Made by a program: the position numbers and the translations under genes
Origin: Leptospira limi
GTDB taxonomy: Bacteria; Spirochaetota; Leptospiria; Leptospirales; Leptospiraceae
Length of the DNA: 64,000 bases
Reading direction: 5' to 3'
Assembly: GCF_026151395.1 (NCBI RefSeq)
Contig: NZ_JAMQPV010000001.1
Span: forward strand, 1,488,001-1,552,000
Shown: one piece after another, positions 53,201 through 60,565 of the stretch
How the letters are laid out: the number at the start of each line of letters is the position of its first letter
Position numbering within the stretch: position 1 is the stretch's first letter
Notes under the pieces: model-generated
The model's input: only the letters and a program-made list of their open reading frames with translations
What the model was told of the DNA's origin: nothing
Databases searched by the model: none

Positions 53201-55212
53201 AATTTTATTCACAGTTACGCACGGGAAAATTAAAAGATTTTAATTCAAAAGATGAATTGCGAAAAAAAGTTGAAAAGGAAGAAGATCCGTTTTTGCAAGC
53301 ATATCGATTAGGTAGTTTATACATCCAAAATTATATGTTTGTGGAAGCTGACGAACAAACTAAAAAATTGGCTAAACTGGTAAAGACATCCAAAGAAAAA
53401 AATGTCTTAAAGAATCGGCTTTTGGAAATTTATTTTCACAAAGCATTTGTGTTCGGCGATAAAGAAATATATCTTACGGATCTTACTTCCACATCGGCAT
53501 ATAATTATGGATTCAAAAAAGATTGGAACATGTTTGATGAAAAAATTCTATCTAGAGATTTTACAAAATTTGGATATTCAGATTCCATATATGATTCTTA
53601 TCGTTTAAGATTATATACAACTTGGAAAGAACAGTTACAAACTGGATATTCAGAAGTTTTATCTTTAACACCTGAATATTTGACGAACGGACAATCTGTC
53701 CTTACAAAACTCTCCCATTTAAATCGAACTTTGTTTTTTCATATGATTTTACGATCCATACCGTTCCAAAAAAACCAAGAAGTGAATTCATTGTTTGAGT
53801 TACTTTTGCAGATGGAACAAAACGAAGGACGAACTTATCGATCGTTATTTTTTCAATTGGAATTGGCAAAAGCACTGTACTTGCGTGGTGATTGGGAATT
53901 AGCAGAACAATTGGTTTCTAAAATTCAAAATACTCATTCTGAATTAGGGGAAGGGAATGTTTTTTGGGTCACAAAGTGGACAGATTTTTTATGGAAGAGG
54001 GATTATTTAAGAAACCAATCCAAAAAAGAAGTTCGATCTGGAAATCTGTTTAGCAAAGTTTACGAATCTGCTTTATCTAAGAAACCGGAAGAATACATCT
54101 CCTTACTTAATGATTTCAATAGAAGAAATCGCAATGAATTCATAAGCCCTGAGTTAAAATCAGAATACGAATTTTTATTCTACTACTTGTTGCAAAAATG
54201 TTTAGAGAAAAATAGCTCGGAAAGTTTTTTTGACCTTGCGATTGCGAGAGAAGTTTTTCGTTATACTTCAGAAAGATTCTCAAACCAATATCTATACCTC
54301 AAACATCTACCAAACTTTGAATTGTATGCAGAACGATTAAAAAAGAAGATGGTGGCCAACCAAGAGTTTCATGGTATTTTTGACTTAGGTCGTAAAACGT
54401 ATCTTTTAAGTTTTGCACAAGGTAAGTCTTTGGGTAGGGAATTGTTCCCCGATAACAAATTACTTTATAGAGAATTGGTGAGATACTTTCGTTCCTCGGA
54501 ATCAGGTAACCAAGAAGTTATCTTACGAGAATCATTAGCAGACAAATATAGGACCAATTTACGATTCAATCAAAAAAATCGTCATTATCTGTTTGCATCG
54601 GGAATCCATTCAGTGGTTCCATTTGCAATTCCTGATACAGAATACTATTCGGTTTCTTCTGTTTCCGATTTTTTAACAAACCCTACACTTAAATTCAAAG
54701 ACATATCACCAAAAAATCCCAAGGTAACAACGTTAGGATTTCGTAATTCATTGGAAAACGAGATTAGTGCTGGTTTGGTGCAATGGGAAACAAATGGTGC
54801 AAAAGAGATTGAATCCCCTTACAAAGTTGATTTTTCAGAATTGGGTTGGTGTTCTTTCAATTATTTATGTTTAGATTCTCGTCCATTGATGGATACAAAA
54901 TCCAAATCATCACAAACTGCAATTGTGTATGCAAATCAGAAAATTGGACCTTCTTTGCAATTTACCAATGATTTTAGTGGCATTGCCTACTATTTAGGGC
55001 AACAAAACAAAGGTTTGTTTGTCTTACATTCTGGTAATCAAAATGGAGTTCATAATTTATATTTTATCCGTCAATATCTGGCCAATGAAGAGCTGGAAAA
55101 ACCTTTATACATCCGTTTGATTGATGGTAAAAATGCAGCAAAATCATATTCTATGGACGATCGATATTGGATCGGATATCGGCTTTATACGTCTGCTATG
55201 ATTGAAGACTAA
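47272..55212 (+). CDS. Giant lipoprotein: beta-propeller, TPR arrays, degenerate CHAT-like C-terminus
   Basis: 2,646 residues from the ATG at 47272, overlapping the YdbL-like stop. A lipobox ends at Cys22 (LLILITINC). Residues about 65-355 contain TolB/PD40-type propeller blades (ISPDGKYLVFVSE, WSPDGKTIYFISD, SSDGQFVFVVS) and one EF-hand-like loop DTNGNGRLDERD (286-297). From about 380 to 1500 and 1870 to 2400 are TPR-like helical repeats. The C-terminus resembles a CHAT caspase-fold domain (HSVVPFAIPDTEYYSVSS, GLFVLHSGNQNG 2581-2592, PLYIRLIDGKNAAKS, RYWIGYRLYTS) but Gly2588 occupies the expected catalytic Cys position and no HG motif is seen. Envelope scaffold role is inferred. Confidence 0.72.
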   Translation: MKPIQKVFPLSLLLLILITINCALFQSKVKYANVNFDYSAISKNYFSPTQSKPFPLTVQRGNNLYSSTTKDGRYLFYATDQKGNFDVWFRDLQSSIVVPITDNPFSESKPAISPDGKYLVFVSEEFDSEGDLILLQIEPEEWIQEYLKGHRFISDEFINLTNIPNQKGEYQKGIIDTDPVWSPDGKTIYFISDRFTPGLPNLCSIQLDKPTQIKQITSMGVTSPYVSSDGQFVFVVSYNESKYGEIYLIQLADGNTKRITNDQYLDFSPTIDNRSKNLYFSSIRKDTNGNGRLDERDHSLLVKKNLTTGEERVLSSGETSNFDVRYSNFNGGSILFSASYFNAINIYFIPENGSIPKQPNIKEQYQYSKVLAPGQSIESYFLALDSVELFYSEDPLYPIYEAQVSLLKYATLKRIGKNEESLQLIREYKRKVELDKNIFAIILIKWNEAKQTRSSFNLLNEIRQSSGLKFPTDGEAMLYHLYADSLENEKQITNAKDILFKIYQSYPSYHQIDEIKRRLGGYDFDPNTFQLSKLYEEMIDTWEKEKSLYLSDLNHSFSNDRKRDLRYLLEDVISKISENKNSEVILSYVNSILDSKESVKQNVFRDTLLYIKAKALSDLRRYNESNLTLDSIIPIPLQIDLEPPGKPSVFETRSFMADYKNPILLRANLLKYYNQKAAGNTSDALRNLKIYLEFYDPLLGVDLGAEDIKSAFFYFENKAVEFERIGDLLQSSFHYFFNNQNMFLVKTRNLYLDSLYKEYAIYYQRKMVDTIFSYGKKIREEEERALLNQINILSKDKLNVIGNLANITSIVTDRELVRNIVNIKDFEKIEVLSGKALNWTELYYKQAVPRARPYLDLATLYGYSYYLINKYVTYESYYYSTGTMTDVRKAEILENFKRAELELRWIIYADPTHYDAYQLLGWLYQYVDLMKLQKDPNSGNVDFEVYESLYKKYFPDKNLEANIELYNQILVFLGDEYPNKKVISDLNLNLGNNYFLLNNYPKANESYRKVEENSSALSSKNQFEGYKQEAIYRFNYGKSLIYQGQYKKASEQFTKSIDIYFKNEYYQYVNQYAQDPNSITQAQLNAIRSKLALLFALRGLSELEFGLFEDSIVSFQTAIAYNKDVKFISPINLANYLAIAFQKSGRFRDSYQMLQLAESEYKSTNVSLYTRWKKWSPWNLFLGDNVRVIGDGRFPGEFPNDFKYLLTLGVRIENHIEQEEYVSALNEIQIRNELITSKGLDGTIIGKNILAKSRQVEAQIYQRSNLPSEANDRYRELVDNLLETASNKDLDRVFHNYSHSAFVVQETDHLSETYKKITLKSYFEDLNSWKNRELKKCKLMIESCEINFRITNPNFDLYYGLGLYYLALQNEKEGKEYLTQLAEAIPLLENPGLVDPKLIGLVSDPISRQTRVRVLLNLYSIYMMLGDQIMAEKKWKETAELAFEFRLDEEKFWSNVMRTKWQTKISQNPFISDPYLKDAVQSYQSNLSVRMFTPKVRLENFIQTFSEIHLKNSEISPMVNLWENYRSLEIFRDLISAQFEFEDSKLNLNYQDLLRWYKGYKKVSNQIIEKTIKREDIKPLIKQENEESTKLATIIGKLKSVSPERTAFFEPRRLNSESYFPDWNGYYQFGNTIHTFYWKDGKIVHTKCDEKQELGLCLPNLKLESPKIQLLGKQNKGENLQKLIELNKQKERYPSVIFDRNHVQLFSERNERRFKWVTVYGEKQERKKDSHIRVVPNGNLGILLSDTDYLVTKERLDKQTSLFGDELSQVLPLRELFQGSGSEISIVGFNLSNFKTESQWNQIGLIYEILRTKRIQNIVSFQEDKNTDFTPSKLEQYVKKDNQVFIGNWKPMSVASESLIETAKSFIELGYQNEKSKELNEAYENYYTASTLLDDGSPLLPSLELRLARIRAEIFPNIPKRSIFRPLWRKYKDLPFQNQVRYEFLVSCFSSKEKEDCAYKSSDFIGEERDTYLGALEFYSQLRTGKLKDFNSKDELRKKVEKEEDPFLQAYRLGSLYIQNYMFVEADEQTKKLAKLVKTSKEKNVLKNRLLEIYFHKAFVFGDKEIYLTDLTSTSAYNYGFKKDWNMFDEKILSRDFTKFGYSDSIYDSYRLRLYTTWKEQLQTGYSEVLSLTPEYLTNGQSVLTKLSHLNRTLFFHMILRSIPFQKNQEVNSLFELLLQMEQNEGRTYRSLFFQLELAKALYLRGDWELAEQLVSKIQNTHSELGEGNVFWVTKWTDFLWKRDYLRNQSKKEVRSGNLFSKVYESALSKKPEEYISLLNDFNRRNRNEFISPELKSEYEFLFYYLLQKCLEKNSSESFFDLAIAREVFRYTSERFSNQYLYLKHLPNFELYAERLKKKMVANQEFHGIFDLGRKTYLLSFAQGKSLGRELFPDNKLLYRELVRYFRSSESGNQEVILRESLADKYRTNLRFNQKNRHYLFASGIHSVVPFAIPDTEYYSVSSVSDFLTNPTLKFKDISPKNPKVTTLGFRNSLENEISAGLVQWETNGAKEIESPYKVDFSELGWCSFNYLCLDSRPLMDTKSKSSQTAIVYANQKIGPSLQFTNDFSGIAYYLGQQNKGLFVLHSGNQNGVHNLYFIRQYLANEELEKPLYIRLIDGKNAAKSYSMDDRYWIGYRLYTSAMIED

Positions 55213-56294
55213 TGGTTTTGATTTAGAAAATCCTTCCGTAAGTCTTCAGGAAGATCAAAAAGTTTTTTTACTTCTTTATGGAATAAATTTAACTCATAAT
55301 TTGCCTTTGCATATAGATGATTAAAACTTACTTCACCAGAATGGTAACGAAGGGCTCCCAAAAAGTCTTCATTGTTCCAATCGCGCGCTAAAAATTCTTT
55401 TGATTTTTCTTCTGGGATTAATTTATCTTCAATCACTTTGTTTTTGAATTGAGAGATGGTGCTTTGTTTTAAGAGTAGTTTTGTTTCTGCATTTTTGTCA
55501 CTTTCGTATATCTCTTTAAGGCGATCTGCATAAAATTTAAGTAATTTTATGGTTGTTTCCCTTCTTGTTTTTTCTTTTTTGAATTTTTCTAAATGAGAAC
55601 TTTTTTCTCCTTCTTTTTTTAGATAATAACGTTCAGTTCCTATTTCTTCTACAAAACTTGCATAGGATTCATTTAATGTTGTGTCACCTGGCAAATAAGC
55701 GGTTGCATGTGCCATTTCGTGGATGACAAGTCCCACCAAACGATGGTCAGGCCAACTTAGTTGTGGAGACAATACAGGATCTGAAAACCAACCAAGTGTG
55801 GAGTATCCACCAATGGCACGTATCCTTGTATCATACCCTTTATTTTTGAGTTCGTTTTCTAACTCAATTGCCATATCTTTATCAAAGAACCCTTTGTATG
55901 GAACTGTTCCTGCAATGGGAAACCACCAGGTATAGGGTTTGAGAGCCAATGATTCCGAAGCACTGACATTCCATCCGATTTCGTCACGTTCTAGTTTGGT
56001 GAAGTATTCAAATCCACCGTTTTCATTTAGCGCAAGTTCCTCGATGGCAAACTTCCTAACTTCACGGATTAAGATTAATTTTTCCTTTGTTTTAGAATCG
56101 ATGTTTGGTTTGTTTAATACCGTTTCGATTTTTTCTCTGCCTAAAATGATTGTAGATTGTTCCTTCCCCAAGTGGTATAAATAGGGCAAACAACTAGTGA
56201 GAAAAAAAGGAAAGAACGAGATTGTCATGATCAATTTTTTCTTTTTAGTTCGACACGGAAGTGGAATCGGCAAAAGTGGAAGGGGTTTTGGCAT
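55209..56294 (-). CDS. Predicted zinc aminopeptidase lipoprotein
   Basis: The 361-residue protein has a gluzincin signature VIHEMAHATAYLPGDTTLNESYASFVEEIG (HExxH with a downstream Glu in NESYASF), the pattern of the family of predicted aminopeptidases formerly DUF2265. YKGFFDKDMAIELENELKNKGYD, GGYSTLGWFSDP and LGALRYHSGEVSFNHLYAK are further family blocks. A basic stretch RTKKKK and FFLTSC form a lipoprotein signal; the ATG at 56228 would lose the basic stretch, so the 56294 start (or a nearby TTG) is preferred. The start is only 3 bp from the divergent protease ATG. It overlaps the giant gene's 3' end by 4 bp. Confidence 0.82.
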   Translation of the reverse strand: MPKPLPLLPIPLPCRTKKKKLIMTISFFPFFLTSCLPYLYHLGKEQSTIILGREKIETVLNKPNIDSKTKEKLILIREVRKFAIEELALNENGGFEYFTKLERDEIGWNVSASESLALKPYTWWFPIAGTVPYKGFFDKDMAIELENELKNKGYDTRIRAIGGYSTLGWFSDPVLSPQLSWPDHRLVGLVIHEMAHATAYLPGDTTLNESYASFVEEIGTERYYLKKEGEKSSHLEKFKKEKTRRETTIKLLKFYADRLKEIYESDKNAETKLLLKQSTISQFKNKVIEDKLIPEEKSKEFLARDWNNEDFLGALRYHSGEVSFNHLYAKANYELNLFHKEVKKLFDLPEDLRKDFLNQNH

Positions 56295-56297
56295 TCT

Positions 56298-57425
56298 ATG
56301 GAAAGAAAAAATTCGATTCCACCAGTCGTCTACATTAACTTTGCCTTAGTCTTTGTACTTTTGTTCGCTATATTTTTCCCTGAGATTCGTTCTGCTGTCA
56401 CAAAACTCTTTTCTTCTCCGAAACCGATCTCTGCTAGCAAACAGAGCCAAGCCATCCAAATCCAATCGAGTTTTCGAAATGTATACCGAGAAGCCCAACA
56501 ATTTGTTGTCTCGATTCGAACCAAAAAAACAGAAATGATTTTCCATCCGTATGCGTTTGGAGAGAGTCGGGAAGATCGAATTTCATCTATTGGCAGTGGG
56601 TTCATCATTGATGAACGTGGGTTTGTTGTTACCAATTTCCACGTCATCAAAAATGCCGAGATCATCGAAATCATCATGTCCGATGGAAGGATATTCCCGG
56701 CACGTTATGTGGGGAGCCATGAACGGGCAGACATAGCCCTTCTCAAAATCCCAAGCGAAGATAAATTCATCCCCGCCTTCCTTGGAAATTCAGATGAAAT
56801 TGAAGTGGGAGATTGGGCCATTGCCGTTGGTTCCCCTTATGGATTAGAAAAAACCTTCACTGTTGGTGTTGTGTCTGCAAAATCTAGGGAAGACTTAGAT
56901 GAGACAGGCCAAACCCATATCCAAACAGATACAGCCATCAACCCTGGTTCTAGCGGAGGACCACTGCTTAATATTTATGGTGAGGTCGTTGGGATCAATC
57001 GTATGATTCGTTCCTCCAGTGGGGCCAGTGCTGGGATTGGATTTGCCATTCCTATCAATTATGCAAAAAGAGTGCTCCGTCAGATTGAGCAAAATGTAGG
57101 CCAAAACATTCGGCCGGCAACCCTCGGTGTCATGGCAACAACCCCTCTCCCAGACCACAGAAAATCCTTAGGAATTCCAAACGATGCTGTGGGTGTACTT
57201 GTGTATGACATAGAACCCAATTCAGCAGCTGAGAAAGGTGGTTTACGACGGTATGACTTCATTGAGGGCGCAAATGGACTCTCTGTACGCCATATCAACG
57301 ATTTACGAGAACAAGTAGGACTTGTTGGACTTGGAGGCGTCTTACGGTTGAAGATATTACGGGATACCCAAGAGATGGAATTATCGATCCCTTTGGTGGA
57401 AGCTGCCTACCAAAAGGGCAAATAA
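56298..57425 (+). CDS. DegS/HtrA-like trypsin-type protease with PDZ domain
   Basis: 375 residues: an N-terminal membrane anchor (PPVVYINFALVFVLLFAIFF, 9-28), the protease domain with catalytic His115 (VTNFHVI), Asp145 (ERADIALLKI) and Ser219 (NPGSSGGPLL), and one C-terminal PDZ domain (about 275-370, GVLVYDIEPNSAAEKGGLRRYDFIEGANG). The single anchor and single PDZ are like DegS, which senses misfolded outer-membrane proteins; whether a sigma-E pathway exists here is unknown. It is followed by an aminotransferase gene after 4 bp. Confidence 0.94.
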   Translation: MERKNSIPPVVYINFALVFVLLFAIFFPEIRSAVTKLFSSPKPISASKQSQAIQIQSSFRNVYREAQQFVVSIRTKKTEMIFHPYAFGESREDRISSIGSGFIIDERGFVVTNFHVIKNAEIIEIIMSDGRIFPARYVGSHERADIALLKIPSEDKFIPAFLGNSDEIEVGDWAIAVGSPYGLEKTFTVGVVSAKSREDLDETGQTHIQTDTAINPGSSGGPLLNIYGEVVGINRMIRSSSGASAGIGFAIPINYAKRVLRQIEQNVGQNIRPATLGVMATTPLPDHRKSLGIPNDAVGVLVYDIEPNSAAEKGGLRRYDFIEGANGLSVRHINDLREQVGLVGLGGVLRLKILRDTQEMELSIPLVEAAYQKGK

Positions 57426-57429
57426 TTTT

Positions 57430-58731
57430 ATGAGAAGAAATATAGTCCATTCGGGTGCAGACGCCCTCATTTACGAAATTCGCCAGATTGTGGCACTTGC
57501 CAAACAAATCGAAGCCATGGGTGTTTCCATCACTTGGGAAAACATCGGTGACCCTATCCAAAAAGGGGAAAGTGTTCCCAATTGGATGAAAGACATTGTC
57601 AGCGGACTTGTGAACCAAAATAAATCTTGGGCCTATACGGCTACTCAAGGTGACGAAAACACTCGTAAATTTTTAGCAGAAAAAGTAAATGAAAGGGGTG
57701 GGGCTCAAATCACATCCGAAGACATTTTATTCTTTAATGGTTTAGGTGATGCAGTCGCAAAAATATTTGGATTTATGAGAAGGGAAGCTCGGATTCTCGG
57801 ACCTTCTCCCGCCTATTCTACGTTATCCTCTGCTGAAGCTGCTCACTCTGGTTATGAACATTTAACTTATGAATTAAACCCAAATAATGATTGGATGCCT
57901 GACTTAGAAGACATTGAGAACAAAGTTAAATACAATGATTCGATTGCAGGAATTTTACTCATTAATCCAGATAACCCAACTGGTGCCGTGTATCCAAAAG
58001 AGGTTATGCGTGAAATTGTAAAAATTTGTGAAAAGTATGACATCATACTGATTTGCGACGAAACTTACGCTCATGTAAATTATTCGGAATGGGGAAGCAT
58101 ACACTTATCGGAAGTCATTGGTGATAAGGTTTGTGGCTTTGCACTTCGATCTATTTCAAAAGAATACCCATGGCCTGGTGCAAGATGTGGATGGTTAGAA
58201 GTATTCAATCGAAAAAATGATCCAACATTCGAACGTTACATTAAATCATTATTAGATGCTAAAATGTTGGAAGTATGTTCAACGACATTACCTCAACTTT
58301 CGATACCGCTTGTATATTCACATCCAGAATTTTTAAATCATTTAAAATTCAGAAATTTAAAGTTTAAAAAGAGAGCTGAAAAGGCAACACAGATGTTGTC
58401 TGGAATTCCTGGTGTCAAAGTCATCCAACCCAAAGGAGCTTTTTACTTAACTGTTCTTTTTGAAGATGATGTTTTGAAATCTCATATGACTCTACCAATT
58501 ACAAACCAAAAGGTGAAGGATTTTGTTTCTCCACTCATGGAAAAAGCAGCTCTTGATCGAAGGTTTGTTTTACATCTGTTAGCTTCTGCAGGTATTTGTG
58601 TTGTCCCTCTCAGTTCATTTTGTTGTAATCGAAATGGATTTAGAGTGACACTTCTCGAAGAAGATGACTCCAAGTTTGAATGGATTTACCAAACATTAGC
58701 AGAGAATATTAAAAAATATCTAGCATCCTAA
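57430..58731 (+). CDS. PLP-dependent class I/II aminotransferase
   Basis: The 433-residue fold-type I enzyme has GDAVAKIFGFM and LGPSPAYSTLSSAEAAHSG (PLP/phosphate region), LINPDNPTGAVYPKEVM, ICDETYAHVNY (Asp on PLP pyridine N) and the Schiff-base Lys in ALRSISKEYPWPGARCGW, with the C-terminal FRVTLLEED carrying the carboxylate-binding Arg. The EYPWPG after Lys and a Cys-rich end (GICVVPLSSFCC) mark a specific subgroup; the substrate amino acid is not determined. The murI ATG follows directly on its stop. Confidence 0.9.
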   Translation: MRRNIVHSGADALIYEIRQIVALAKQIEAMGVSITWENIGDPIQKGESVPNWMKDIVSGLVNQNKSWAYTATQGDENTRKFLAEKVNERGGAQITSEDILFFNGLGDAVAKIFGFMRREARILGPSPAYSTLSSAEAAHSGYEHLTYELNPNNDWMPDLEDIENKVKYNDSIAGILLINPDNPTGAVYPKEVMREIVKICEKYDIILICDETYAHVNYSEWGSIHLSEVIGDKVCGFALRSISKEYPWPGARCGWLEVFNRKNDPTFERYIKSLLDAKMLEVCSTTLPQLSIPLVYSHPEFLNHLKFRNLKFKKRAEKATQMLSGIPGVKVIQPKGAFYLTVLFEDDVLKSHMTLPITNQKVKDFVSPLMEKAALDRRFVLHLLASAGICVVPLSSFCCNRNGFRVTLLEEDDSKFEWIYQTLAENIKKYLAS

Positions 58732-59544
58732 ATGAATTCTCGCGGCAGATACAAGATTGGAATTTTTGATTCAGGTTTAGGTGGTCTTTCCGTGTTACGT
58801 ACATTGTGGAAAGAAACGTCTAATATCGATTATATTTATTTTGGTGATTTGGTCCATTCTCCGTATGGTCAAAAATCAAAACAAAAGGTAATTGAACTTT
58901 CAAAAAATGCATTTGAATATTTGATCGAAAAAGATTGTGAAGCAGTTTTGTTTGCTTGTAATACGGCAACATCTGCAGCAGCAGATTTTTTAAGAAAACA
59001 ACATTCCATTCCAATTTTTGGAATGGAACCAGCCATAAAACCTGCATTAGTTGAAAATCCAGGTGTAAAAATTGCCGTTTTTGCTACCGAACTCACATTA
59101 AAAGAAGAAAAGTTTAAGAATTTGGTTTCTGGACTTACGAAAGGATCGGAGATTTTACCAGTTCCATGTGAAGGTTTGGCCAAACTGATTGATTCAGATC
59201 TTTGGGAAGACGCTTGGGATTTTTTAGATTCCAAAATTAAATCGGTACTATCTGAAACTGATATCATTGTTTTAGGTTGTACCCATTACGTTTTTTTGAG
59301 AGAAAGAATTCATTATCATTATCCAAATTTAAAAGTTTATGACGGTAATTTAGGAACATCTTTACATATGAAAAAAATGTTACAATTGCCAGATGGATCT
59401 AAAGAAAATAGAAACCAACTTGATATTCTATTGAACACTTCTGAGTCCGATTATGTTCACTTAGCGGGAAGAATTGCAAAAACAATCACTCCAAATCATA
59501 CTCTGTCATTAATTAATACAACAATAGGAAAACTCCATGTCTGA
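58732..59544 (+). CDS. murI: Glutamate racemase
   Basis: Provides D-glutamate for peptidoglycan. The 270-residue cofactor-independent enzyme has GIFDSGLGGLSVLRTLW with the catalytic-region Asp/Ser, YFGDLVHSPYGQKS, the first catalytic Cys in FACNTATSAA and the second in LGCTHYVFL. The length is normal. The ATG directly follows the aminotransferase stop and the gene overlaps purM by 8 bp. Confidence 0.95.
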   Translation: MNSRGRYKIGIFDSGLGGLSVLRTLWKETSNIDYIYFGDLVHSPYGQKSKQKVIELSKNAFEYLIEKDCEAVLFACNTATSAAADFLRKQHSIPIFGMEPAIKPALVENPGVKIAVFATELTLKEEKFKNLVSGLTKGSEILPVPCEGLAKLIDSDLWEDAWDFLDSKIKSVLSETDIIVLGCTHYVFLRERIHYHYPNLKVYDGNLGTSLHMKKMLQLPDGSKENRNQLDILLNTSESDYVHLAGRIAKTITPNHTLSLINTTIGKLHV

Positions 59545-60565
59545 CCAAAATAAAGTAACGTATAAAGATGCCGGAGTAGATACCGAAAAAGGACAAGAAT
59601 TCGTAAAACGAATCAAATCCAATGTTGCAACAACTCACAATAAAAATGTGTTAGGTGGACTTGGAGGGTTTGCAGCTTGTTATGATGTTAGTTTCTTAAA
59701 ATCTTACAAGGAACCTATTTTATTATCTGGAACGGATGGAGTTGGAACCAAATTGCAACTAGCCAGATTGTTAGGAATTCATGACACAGTTGGTATTGAT
59801 TTGGTTGCAATGTGCGTAAACGATATCTTGGTCAATGGTGGAAAACCTTTGTTTTTTCAGGATTATATTGCTTGTGGGAAATTACATTTACCAACCATGG
59901 AAGGTATTGTCTCTGGGATTGTAAAGGGTTGTAAGTTAGCAGAATGTGCATTAGTTGGTGGAGAAACTGCGGAACACCCTGGAGTCATGCCTGATGAAGA
60001 ATATGACTTAGCGGGTTTTGTCGTTGGTGTTGTGGAAAAGGATAAAATGATCGATGGGAAATCGATAAAACCAGGTGATACAATCATTGGACTTTCTTCC
60101 TCTGGGCCACATAGCAATGGTTTTTCACTTCTTCGTCGATTATTGTTAAAAGAAAGTAAATTACCTTCTTCAGAAAGTGAATTAACTTTTATTAAAGATC
60201 ATGTATTTGTCCCCACAAATATTTATGTAAAATCAATACTATCCTTAATTGAAAAAGTTTCGGTAAAAGGTATGGTTCATATTACAGGTGGAGGTTTTTA
60301 TGAAAACATTCCACGCGTATTACCAAATGGAATTGGAGCTGAGATCAATTCTTTACCAGAGTCTTATGTTTTTTCAAAATTAAAAAAAGACCATTCCTTA
60401 GATTTGAACGATATGTATGGTACATTTAATATGGGGATCGGTTACATACTCGTTGTTGAAAATGGTTTGGTTGATACGGCCATGAATGAGTTGGATCAGT
60501 TAGGAGAAAAAGCATTCGTGATTGGTAAAACCAATGATAGTGGAAAAATCTCGATTACGACTTAA
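59537..60565 (+). CDS. purM: Phosphoribosylformylglycinamidine cyclo-ligase (AIR synthetase)
   Basis: Closes the imidazole ring in purine synthesis using ATP. The 342-residue PurM-fold enzyme has TYKDAGVDTEKGQEFVKRIK, GGLGGFAACYDV, LLSGTDGVGTKLQLA, GIDLVAMCVNDILVNGGKPLFFQDYIA, GGETAEHPGVMPDEEYDLAGFVVG and HITGGGFYENIPRVLP. Complete and of normal length. It overlaps murI by 8 bp and converges with the kinase gene (11-bp overlap of 3' ends). Confidence 0.96.
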   Translation: MSDQNKVTYKDAGVDTEKGQEFVKRIKSNVATTHNKNVLGGLGGFAACYDVSFLKSYKEPILLSGTDGVGTKLQLARLLGIHDTVGIDLVAMCVNDILVNGGKPLFFQDYIACGKLHLPTMEGIVSGIVKGCKLAECALVGGETAEHPGVMPDEEYDLAGFVVGVVEKDKMIDGKSIKPGDTIIGLSSSGPHSNGFSLLRRLLLKESKLPSSESELTFIKDHVFVPTNIYVKSILSLIEKVSVKGMVHITGGGFYENIPRVLPNGIGAEINSLPESYVFSKLKKDHSLDLNDMYGTFNMGIGYILVVENGLVDTAMNELDQLGEKAFVIGKTNDSGKISITT

